Source: Flavobacteriales bacterium UBA7690
Lineage (GTDB): Bacteria > Bacteroidota > Bacteroidia > Flavobacteriales_F > PHOS-HE28
Length of the DNA stretch: 29,573 bases
NCBI GenBank assembly: GCA_002482775.1
Contig: DLGQ01000094.1
Span: 22,267 to 51,839 of the forward strand
Reading direction: 5' to 3'
The number at the start of each line of letters is the position of its first letter. The stretch's first letter is position 1. Below the pieces are notes generated by a model that was given only the letters and a program-made list of their open reading frames with translations, made no database searches and was not told the DNA's origin. A program made the translations under genes and the position numbers. Positions 16,053-22,191 of this stretch are shown here, one piece after another.

Positions 16053-17353
16053 AACGAAGCCTCACCCTCTCCCTCCTGTCCGCTCCGGTGTTGTTGTTCG
16101 CCCAGGAGTTGTACTTCCCACCCACCACCGGCGACACGTGGGACAGCACAGACCCCGCCACGTTGGGGTGGTGTACGGATGAGATGCCCGCGCTGCGCGA
16201 ATTCCTGCAGAGCAGCAATACCAAGGCATTCATCGTTCTGAAGGATGGGAAGATCGTCATCGAGGAATACTTCGGCACCTTCACGCAGGACAGTTCGTGG
16301 TACTGGGCATCGGCGGGCAAATCGCTCACGGCTTTCCTGGCAGGTATGGCTCAGCAAGAAGGCCTGCTCGATGTGGACCAACCCACCAGCACTTACCTAG
16401 GCCAAGGTTGGACCAGTTGCACGCCGGAACAGGAAGCGGCGATCACCGTACGCAACCAGCTTTCCATGACCACCGGCTTGGACGATGGCGGCACCAACTT
16501 CGATTGCCTCGACCCCGAATGCCTCACCTACCTCGCTGATCCTGGCACACGGTGGGCCTACCACAACGGCCCGTACACCTTGATGGACGGTGTGATCGAG
16601 AGCGCCACCGGTCAGAACCTCAACGCGTACGTCTACAGCAGGCTCGGCAATAGCACCGGTATCCTGGGGCTTTTCATTCAGCTTGGCGCGAACAACGTGT
16701 TCTTCAGCAAGGCGCGTGTGATGGCCCGTTTCGGTCTGCTGGCACAGAACCGCGGTACCTGGGAGAGCACGCCGATCTTGAACGACGATGCCTGGTTCGA
16801 AGCCATGACAACACCCTCGCAGAACCTGAACAAAGCCTACGGCCTGCTCTGGTGGTTGAACGGTCAGGAAGACTTCATGCTGCCCGGCATCCAAGTGGTG
16901 TTCCCCGGCCCGTTGATGCCCGATGCACCGCAGGACACCTACAGCGCCATGGGCAAGAACGGCCAGATCGTGAACGTGTCGCCGAGCACCGGCCTGGTGG
17001 TGGTGCGCATGGGCGATCTACCCGGCGACCTCTTCGTACCCAACGTGTACAACAACGACATCTGGGAGCGCTTGAACGCTGTGATCTGCACGAGCACGGG
17101 GATCGTAGACCGAACAGAAGTGCGCCCAGCAGCCTTCCCGAATCCTTCGACCGGTATGATCCGCATGGACCATGTGGCGAACAACACCACAGCCGAGCTT
17201 ATCTCTTCCGATGGCCGCATAAATCAGGTGCGAGTGGTGGATGGGACCTTCGATCTGCGCTCCTTCCCGGCCGGGGTGTACCTGGTCCGTACACAGGATA
17301 CCGCAAGCCGCATGACCACTCAGCGCGTGGTGTTGAGCGGTCCCGGACAGTAG
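16049..17353 (+). CDS. Serine hydrolase (class C beta-lactamase-like) with T9SS type A sorting domain
   Basis: A 434-residue secreted enzyme of the Beta-lactamase (PF00144)/esterase family. The signal peptide is residues 1-19 (LTLSLLSAPVLLFAQ). The nucleophile motif S-x-x-K is S88-A-G-K91 and the Y-x-N motif is Y171-H-N173. A later segment, MGKNGQIVNVSP, takes the place of the K/H-T-G strand. Six or more cysteines suggest disulphides. From about residue 365 a type A T9SS tail follows (AFPNPSTGMIRMDHV, SFPAGVYLVRTQD), so the enzyme is probably released or anchored at the surface. The substrate may be a D-amino acid peptide, ester or similar. The ATGA overlap with the membrane glycosyltransferase implies co-expression. 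Confidence 0.87.
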   Translation: MKRSLTLSLLSAPVLLFAQELYFPPTTGDTWDSTDPATLGWCTDEMPALREFLQSSNTKAFIVLKDGKIVIEEYFGTFTQDSSWYWASAGKSLTAFLAGMAQQEGLLDVDQPTSTYLGQGWTSCTPEQEAAITVRNQLSMTTGLDDGGTNFDCLDPECLTYLADPGTRWAYHNGPYTLMDGVIESATGQNLNAYVYSRLGNSTGILGLFIQLGANNVFFSKARVMARFGLLAQNRGTWESTPILNDDAWFEAMTTPSQNLNKAYGLLWWLNGQEDFMLPGIQVVFPGPLMPDAPQDTYSAMGKNGQIVNVSPSTGLVVVRMGDLPGDLFVPNVYNNDIWERLNAVICTSTGIVDRTEVRPAAFPNPSTGMIRMDHVANNTTAELISSDGRINQVRVVDGTFDLRSFPAGVYLVRTQDTASRMTTQRVVLSGPGQ

Positions 17354-17408
17354 CCGGGTTGCGCCATATCGCGAGACTCTCCGATATTCGTGGGACTTAC
17401 CACCACCC

Positions 17409-18761
17409 ATGACCACCATCGGCATCGTCCTCATCCTTGCAGCGCTCATCCTCCTGTTGTTCACGCCGGTGCTTCTCCGCATGCGGCAAAAGCAGGAAAC
17501 TGAAGGTGGCCCTGCGAACAAACGCATGAACGCGCTTTCCGCGTTCTTCGCCCTGTTCTCGTTACGCTCCATCATCGGGCTGTTCGTTGCCGGTGTGGCC
17601 TTGGTCTTCCTGCCCTACCTCTTCTTCTGGGCCGAACCCGGTTACCAGTACTTCGTGGTGTTCCCCAATGGAAGCAAGAAGGCGGTATTGAATGAAGGCA
17701 TCACGTGGCGCGGCTTTGCGAAGGTGACGCCCTGGCAGAAGTTCATCGATGTGAAGGTCGTGGACGAGAATGAAGCCAAGAGCGAGATCGAAGGGCCTAT
17801 GCGGCCGATACCCGTGCGCTTCATCGACCAGGTCACGGCCACGGTGAAGGTCAGCACACGTTTCCAATTGCCGGCGGATGAACAGTCCTTCCTGGAACTG
17901 GCCGTTGAATTCCGTTCGTTGCAGAACCTGGTGCAGACAACGCTTGTGCCCACCGTACGCGAAGTGGTGAGTAACACCGGCTACATGTTCGCCGCGCAGG
18001 ATTACATATCGGGTTCCGCTTCCGATTTCCGCGTAGCCGTGGACGATCAATTGAAGTTGGGCACCTACAGCGTGGAGAAGATCGAGTTCCGCGACACGGT
18101 GCTCACCTCCATCGAGACCGAAGCGCGCGAGATCAAGGAGATCCGCACGCGGTACGAGGTGAAGAAGCGGATCGGCGCCGATGGCAAGACGCAGCGTGTG
18201 CCGCACGACATCAACGAGAACAAGATCCTGGTGGCGCAAGTGATCGTGGACGATGTGGTACTGGAAGAAGCCTTCAAAGAGCGTCTGGAAGCCCAACGCG
18301 ACGAGAGCGCGAAACGCCAATTGGAACAACAGAAGATCAAGACCGCGAAGGATGCGCAGGCGCGGATCATCGCCGAAGGTGAGCGCGACAAGGCCGCCGA
18401 ACGTGTGGAGCAGGAGAAGGAACAGGTGAAGGCACTGATCGCGATCGAGACCTTGCTGAAACAGGAGAGCACGAACAAACAACTCGCCGAGATCGCTTTG
18501 CAGACCGAACGCTTGAAAGCCGATGCGGAACGCGTGAAGGCCGATGCGGAGAGTTACAAGAACGCGAAGCTGGTAAGTGCTGGTCTCACGCCACAGGAGA
18601 AGGCGATCTTCAAGAAAGAGACGGCCATCGGTGTGGCGGCGGAGTTCGCCAAGATCACCTTCCCGAAGACCATGATCATGGCCGACCAGAAAGGTGGATC
18701 ACCGCTGGAAAGCTTGATCGGCGCTTCCATGGCGAAGCAGCTCCTGGACCAAGGGGACTAG
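17409..18761 (+). CDS. SPFH/band 7 (prohibitin-like) membrane protein
   Basis: A 450-residue inner-membrane protein. There are two N-terminal hydrophobic segments, about residues 5-24 and 53-73. An SPFH/band 7 domain follows at about 77-270 (AEPGYQYFVVFPNGSKKAV, TARTVREVVSNTGYMFAA-like region, KIEFRDTVLTSIETEAREIK). A long charged coiled coil covers about 280-400 (QRDESAKRQLEQQKIKTAKD and repeated KADAERVKADAES). Such proteins form ring-like membrane scaffolds that hold proteases or organise microdomains. No partner NfeD-like protease is adjacent. It converges with the phospholipase gene, leaving only 5 bases between stop codons and no obvious terminator. Confidence 0.86.
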   Translation: MTTIGIVLILAALILLLFTPVLLRMRQKQETEGGPANKRMNALSAFFALFSLRSIIGLFVAGVALVFLPYLFFWAEPGYQYFVVFPNGSKKAVLNEGITWRGFAKVTPWQKFIDVKVVDENEAKSEIEGPMRPIPVRFIDQVTATVKVSTRFQLPADEQSFLELAVEFRSLQNLVQTTLVPTVREVVSNTGYMFAAQDYISGSASDFRVAVDDQLKLGTYSVEKIEFRDTVLTSIETEAREIKEIRTRYEVKKRIGADGKTQRVPHDINENKILVAQVIVDDVVLEEAFKERLEAQRDESAKRQLEQQKIKTAKDAQARIIAEGERDKAAERVEQEKEQVKALIAIETLLKQESTNKQLAEIALQTERLKADAERVKADAESYKNAKLVSAGLTPQEKAIFKKETAIGVAAEFAKITFPKTMIMADQKGGSPLESLIGASMAKQLLDQGD

Positions 18762-18766
18762 GTCCA

Positions 18767-19663
18767 TCACATCCACTCCATCAAGGAGAAACCAACGCCG
18801 ATCATCGTTTGGCGATGGTTGTAGTCGATCATGCTTTCGCCATTGCCAGTGAAGAACTGCACGTGCGCTTTGAAGTAACCTGAAACGGGAATGGCCCAAT
18901 CCAGTTGGATGGACGCATGCCCGCGCTTGAAGTCCAGCGAATGCCGGGCGAGCGCGCTGATCTGGTGGCCTTTGCGCGAATGCACCACCAGCAGGTCCCC
19001 ACGTCCGATGTACTCGTCGATCCGCGGGTTCTCGTCCACGGCGATATCCTCTTTCACGCGCATCCACGGACGTAGCATGATCGCCCAGTTCTCACGTTCG
19101 AACCCGACCTGACCGATCACGCGGTTCCAGCTGCGGCTTAGGTAGAAGCTGCGGCCATTGCTCTGGTGGTTCACGCCACCGCCTACCATCGTCATACGGA
19201 AACCGAGCAGCTTCACGTTCGTGCGGAAATTGAGGATCGCTTCCGGCTCGTAGTTCGTTTCGCGGAACAGGCGGGAAAGAGCGGCGTTGTACATCTGCCA
19301 ACGCGAACTCTGCGTGTAGCCCAGCCACAGGTCGCCGTTGTGCCCGAAGATCCCACGCCACACCTTGAATTTGAAACTGAACTGGAACTTCAGCTCCAAC
19401 GGCTGCAACGCGATGGGCACCGGAAGCGAGGTCTCTGGGTTGTCGGTGACCGGCTGGATGTTCGGATCGCTGCTCCAATACGCTGGCAAGAAGTACACCG
19501 GCTTGTGCGGTCGGATGAGGAAATTGGCCTTCTGCGTGGTATCGGAAAGTTCCCAGCGGGAGGTGAGACTGGCGTCCTCTTCCAAGACGTTCAATTGGGC
19601 GGTACACAAGGCCGGTAAGGCCAGAAGGGCGCACAACAGCGCCTTGCCGGGAGAGGCGATCAT
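18767..19663 (-). CDS. pldA: Outer-membrane phospholipase A (OMPLA)
   Basis: A 298-residue outer-membrane beta-barrel lipase that hydrolyses acyl chains of phospholipids in the outer leaflet when asymmetry is lost. The signal peptide is residues 1-22 (LLCALLALPALCTAQ). The active-site block is VNHQSNGRSFYLSRSWNRV. H166 and S168, then N180 twelve residues on, match the spacing of the E. coli PldA triad (H142, S144, N156). Acidic and Arg residues likely to bind calcium are nearby. Length is close to that of E. coli PldA. The ATG at 19663 is chosen because it gives the signal peptide and lies 4 bases from a TACTTTCA -7-like box. The in-frame ATG at 19795 adds 44 non-signal residues. Confidence 0.92.
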   Translation of the reverse strand: MIASPGKALLCALLALPALCTAQLNVLEEDASLTSRWELSDTTQKANFLIRPHKPVYFLPAYWSSDPNIQPVTDNPETSLPVPIALQPLELKFQFSFKFKVWRGIFGHNGDLWLGYTQSSRWQMYNAALSRLFRETNYEPEAILNFRTNVKLLGFRMTMVGGGVNHQSNGRSFYLSRSWNRVIGQVGFERENWAIMLRPWMRVKEDIAVDENPRIDEYIGRGDLLVVHSRKGHQISALARHSLDFKRGHASIQLDWAIPVSGYFKAHVQFFTGNGESMIDYNHRQTMIGVGFSLMEWM

Positions 19664-19667
19664 GGGG

Positions 19668-19675
19668 TGAAAGTA
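19668..19675 (-). promoter_or_regulatory. Possible -7 box of pldA
   Basis: The minus strand reads TACTTTCA, matching TAnnTT with two differences at the end, and stops 4 bases before the ATG at 19663. Confidence 0.35.
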
Positions 19676-19680
19676 GGGCA

Positions 19681-19749
19681 CAGCCCTACGCGAAGGGCTG
19701 CAACGCACCAAGGGTGCGATGGGACCAAGCCAACCTGAACAGGTGTTGG
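19681..19749. repeat. Three tandem hairpins between pldA and the recombinase gene
   Basis: Hairpin 1 is perfect: CAGCCCT-acgcga-AGGGCTG (19681-19700). Hairpin 2 is perfect: CGCACC-aag-GGTGCG (19704-19718). Hairpin 3 is imperfect: CCAACCTG...CAGGTGTTGG (19730-19749), with a two-base bulge. None is followed by a T-run. They fill the intergenic region upstream of the integrase and could be operator, att or REP-type structures. Confidence 0.55.
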
Positions 19750-19795
19750 ACATGGACAAGACCACTTGCCGCGAACTGAACCCATGACCGCGCAC

Positions 19796-19803
19796 TATCT
19801 TGC
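19796..19803 (+). promoter_or_regulatory. Possible -7 box of the recombinase gene
   Basis: TATCTTGC has the TAnnTT core found upstream of several genes here and ends 9 bases before the ATG at 19813. A clear -33 TTG at 17-23 bases is missing. Confidence 0.4.
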
Positions 19804-19812
19804 TGTTCGCTC

Positions 19813-21015
19813 ATGGACGAAAAAGTCGGCAAGCGAACGGTGGTACTGGAACACTTGGTGCATGAAGCCAAGCGGTGCATCGCGCTGAACTTCCCCTACG
19901 ACACAGCACTCATTGCTGCGGCAAAGAAGGCCGGGGCCACATGGAGCGCAAGCCATAGGCGCTGGTATCTACAGAATGGACCTGAAGAACTGAAAGCCAT
20001 CTTCGCCGCATACAAAGGCGTGGCCTGGGTGGATATGAACGGCCTGCGGAAGAAGCTGGAAGCTACAGCCCCGGAACGGCGACCCAGTGGCGCACAAGGG
20101 AACATGGTTACGAAGACCTCGTCGACGCTCACCAATGCTAGAACAGGTAAGACGGCGCCAGCACCGCTGGATGTGGACCAGCTAGAAGCCTTGAACGCCA
20201 TGCGCCGTAAGCTGGGGATCGCGCGGTACAGCATCAACACCATCGATACCTATCTCAACGCCACCAAACACTTCTTCCTGCACTTTCCGCAGAAACTACC
20301 AAAGGACATCAGCACTGCTGATATTGAGGCCTACCAGCACGAACTGGCATCAACAAGAAAAGTGAGCAACAGCTACTTGAACCAGGTGGTGAACGCCGTT
20401 CGGTATTACTACAAGGACGTATTGGGTGATGCCTACCGCGTGAAGTTCATCGAGCGGCCGCGAGGCGAACGGAAGCTACCCAAGGTGTTGAGCGAACAGG
20501 AGGTGGCAGCCATCTTGAAGGCCCCGGCGAACCTGAAACACCGCTGCATCCTCATGCTCATCTATTCCGCCGGGCTGCGCCTAGGGGAACTCATCGCGCT
20601 GGAACGCACGGACATCATCCCCGAACGTAAGCAGGTGCTCATACGCGGAGGGAAAGGGGGTAAGGACCGCGTATCGTTGCTAAGCAGCAAGGTCTTGGCA
20701 CAACTGGACGCATACTTGAGCGAATATCGGCCCAAGAGGTACCTATTCGAAGGGCAGTTCGGTGATCAGTATTCCGCAGCTAGCGTGCAGAAGGTGTTCA
20801 AGGATGCCAAAGCCAAGGCCGGTATTACGGCACCAGCATCCGTACATACCCTGCGACACTCTTTCGCAACACACCTCTTGGAGAAAGGGACAGACCTGCG
20901 CTATATTCAAACCCTGCTTGGGCACAGTTCAAGTAAGACAACGGAGATCTACACGCATGTCAGCACAAAGGCACTTGGCAACATTCGGAGCCCCTTGGAT
21001 GACCTTGACATCTAA
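19813..21015 (+). CDS. Tyrosine recombinase, integron-integrase-like C-terminus
   Basis: A 400-residue site-specific recombinase. Residues about 10-80 form an extra N-terminal domain (CIALNFPYDTALIAAAKKAG, SHRRWYLQNGPEELKAIFAA), a type of extension I associate with Bacteroidota integrases. A SAM-like core-binding domain follows at about 120-215, and the catalytic domain at about 225-400. All active-site residues are present: R256 (SAGLRLGEL), K281 or K284 (GGKGGKDR), H345 and R348 (HTLRHS), H371 (LGHSSSKTTEIY) and nucleophile Y380. After Y380 the tail THVSTKALGNIRSPLDDL closely resembles the C-terminus of integron integrase IntI1 (THV...VRSPLDAL). The IntI-specific insertion before the HxxR motif is absent. 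The gene runs in the same direction as the AT-rich cassette that follows. Probable role: cassette integration and excision. Confidence 0.93.
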   Translation: MDEKVGKRTVVLEHLVHEAKRCIALNFPYDTALIAAAKKAGATWSASHRRWYLQNGPEELKAIFAAYKGVAWVDMNGLRKKLEATAPERRPSGAQGNMVTKTSSTLTNARTGKTAPAPLDVDQLEALNAMRRKLGIARYSINTIDTYLNATKHFFLHFPQKLPKDISTADIEAYQHELASTRKVSNSYLNQVVNAVRYYYKDVLGDAYRVKFIERPRGERKLPKVLSEQEVAAILKAPANLKHRCILMLIYSAGLRLGELIALERTDIIPERKQVLIRGGKGGKDRVSLLSSKVLAQLDAYLSEYRPKRYLFEGQFGDQYSAASVQKVFKDAKAKAGITAPASVHTLRHSFATHLLEKGTDLRYIQTLLGHSSSKTTEIYTHVSTKALGNIRSPLDDLDI

Positions 21016-21040
21016 GGCGATGGTAAGCTTTTGCTCCGTC

Positions 21041-21056
21041 AATAGTGCAATAGTGC
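21041..21056 (+). repeat. 8-bp tandem direct repeat
   Basis: AATAGTGC occurs twice in tandem between the recombinase stop codon and the proposed cassette boundary. It could be a recombinase-binding direct repeat of an attI-like site, or chance. Confidence 0.35.
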
Positions 21057-21102
21057 TACCTGCTATAACCGAAGTTGTTGTACCAGGTCATACAAGCGAG
21101 TA

Positions 21103-22092
21103 GTTAGCAGTAATGGTAGGACGACTCAACCGACAACGATAGACAATGAATAAAACGACATTTAAAATATCAAAAATGGACTGCCCATCCGAAGAACAAA
21201 TTATACGGATGAAACTTGCCGACTTGACAAACATCAATTCGTTGGACTTTGATATTGCAAACAGACAACTGACCGTTTTTCACACCGACAATCACGACCA
21301 AATTTTTCAACGACTTGACAACTTAAAGTTTGACACTTCAATTATAGACAGCGTTTCGGCAGACAATTACAAAGCATCGACAGACAACACAGACCAAGAA
21401 AGAAAATTGCTTTGGCAAGTTTTAGCCATTAACTTTTTCTTTTTTGCACTTGAGCTTACGACAGGTTTTATTTCAAACTCAATTGGACTTGTTGCCGACA
21501 GCTTGGATATGCTTGCCGACAGCATTGTCTACGGACTTGCACTTTTTGCAGTTGGTGGGACATTGACACGAAAGAAGAACATTGCAAAATCAGCAGGTTA
21601 TTTTCAGTTGACACTTGCAGTTTTTGGTTTTATTGAAGTTATCAGACGATTTATTGGGACTGAAACAATTCCAGCGTTTCAGACAATGATAATTATTTCA
21701 ATTCTTGCACTTATTGGAAACGGACTTTGTTTGTATTTACTGCAAAAAAGTAAAAGTAAAGAAGCACATATGCAAGCAAGTATGATTTTTACTTCTAATG
21801 ACGTAATTGTAAATCTTGGAGTAATCGTAGCAGGCGGACTTGTTTACTTGACAAACTCAAAATATCCTGACCTTATCGTTGGGACAATTGTATTTTTCAT
21901 CGTTGGACAAGGAGCATTTAAAATCTTGAAACTATCGAAATGACGGACGAAAACAGAACCACTACTGCTAACAGCGGTTTGGCGTAATGGCGGGTTCAGT
22001 GCTTCGTATTACAGTTTTGTGGTAGGTTCAAGTGCAGTTCTTTGCATGAATTTTTGTGCTATAAATCCGCCACTACGCCAAGCCGCAAACCG
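21103..22092 (+). mobile_element. Integron-like gene cassette carrying a cation transporter
   Basis: The segment between the crossover-like triplets GTT at 21103 and GTT at 22092 behaves as one integron cassette, T21104 to G22092. It is strikingly AT-rich against the GC-rich surroundings. It holds one ORF starting 42 bases from its left edge and ends in an attC-like palindrome. The left edge GTTAGCAGTA (21103-21112) is the exact reverse complement of TACTGCTAAC (21963-21972), the outer 5' arm of that palindrome. This is the relationship expected if the cassette, once circular, rebuilds its own attC. The right edge, GTTGAAC at 22092, fits the integron core site GTTRRRY. Confidence 0.72.
21146..21943 (+). 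CDS. Cassette-borne cation diffusion facilitator-like transporter with HMA-like N-domain
   Basis: A 265-residue inner-membrane protein. Residues 1-70 resemble a heavy-metal-associated ferredoxin-like domain (FKISKMDCPSEEQ), but only one Cys (C13) of the usual CxxC is present. Residues about 85-262 form a cation-efflux membrane domain with about six helices. The second helix carries D118, D121 and D125 (VADSLDMLADS), and the fifth carries N218-D219 (TSNDVIVN) where CDF proteins have their second metal-binding pair. The cytosolic C-terminal domain of many CDFs is missing. Codon use is strongly AT-rich, unlike every neighbour, which indicates horizontal acquisition as a cassette. The transported ion cannot be told. 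Confidence 0.87.
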   Translation: MNKTTFKISKMDCPSEEQIIRMKLADLTNINSLDFDIANRQLTVFHTDNHDQIFQRLDNLKFDTSIIDSVSADNYKASTDNTDQERKLLWQVLAINFFFFALELTTGFISNSIGLVADSLDMLADSIVYGLALFAVGGTLTRKKNIAKSAGYFQLTLAVFGFIEVIRRFIGTETIPAFQTMIIISILALIGNGLCLYLLQKSKSKEAHMQASMIFTSNDVIVNLGVIVAGGLVYLTNSKYPDLIVGTIVFFIVGQGAFKILKLSK

Positions 22093-22098
22093 TTGAAC
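21963..22098. repeat. attC-like recombination site of the cassette
   Basis: A large imperfect palindrome starts 19 bases after the transporter stop. The outer boxes are TACTGCTAAC (21963-21972) and GTTGAAC (22092-22098, fits GTTRRRY). The inner arms, GCGGTTTGGC... (21974-21993) and its partner (22067-22086), pair at 18 of 20 positions. The spacer between outer and inner boxes is 1 base on the left (A) and 5 on the right (AAACC), giving the asymmetry seen in folded attC sites. The 73-base loop contains a smaller hairpin, TTCAAGTGCA...TGCATGAA. Total length of about 136 bases is within the range of known attC sites. Confidence 0.75.
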
Positions 22099-22133
22099 GC
22101 TATCTCGCGCAAAGCCGCGCAACAGCGTTCAAC
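22092..22133. repeat. Second 10-bp cassette-edge-like inverted pair
   Basis: GTTGAACGCT (22092-22101) and AGCGTTCAAC (22124-22133) are perfect reverse complements with 22 bases between them, including CGCG...CGCG. The pair has the same 'GTT-edge plus AAC-box' geometry as the cassette upstream, but with no ORF inside. It may be a remnant cassette, the recipient site or just a hairpin. Confidence 0.55.
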
Positions 22134-22141
22134 TACGAATG

Positions 22142-22175
22142 ACCACCGCCAGTAGGGAGCACGCGGCTTGGTGGT
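22142..22175. repeat. Imperfect hairpin between the attC-like site and rocD
   Basis: ACCACCGCC pairs with GGC-tt-GGTGGT (six plus three base pairs with a TT bulge). It lies just downstream of the rocD stop on the minus strand, but no T-run follows on either strand. A weak terminator or an attC remnant are both possible. Confidence 0.35.
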
Positions 22176-22191
22176 AAGCCTCCTCCTCCAC

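Noticed and set aside
17342..17358. CCCGG...CCGGG hairpin at the serine hydrolase stop codon
   Set aside because: It has only a 5-bp stem followed by two T; too weak to call as a terminator.
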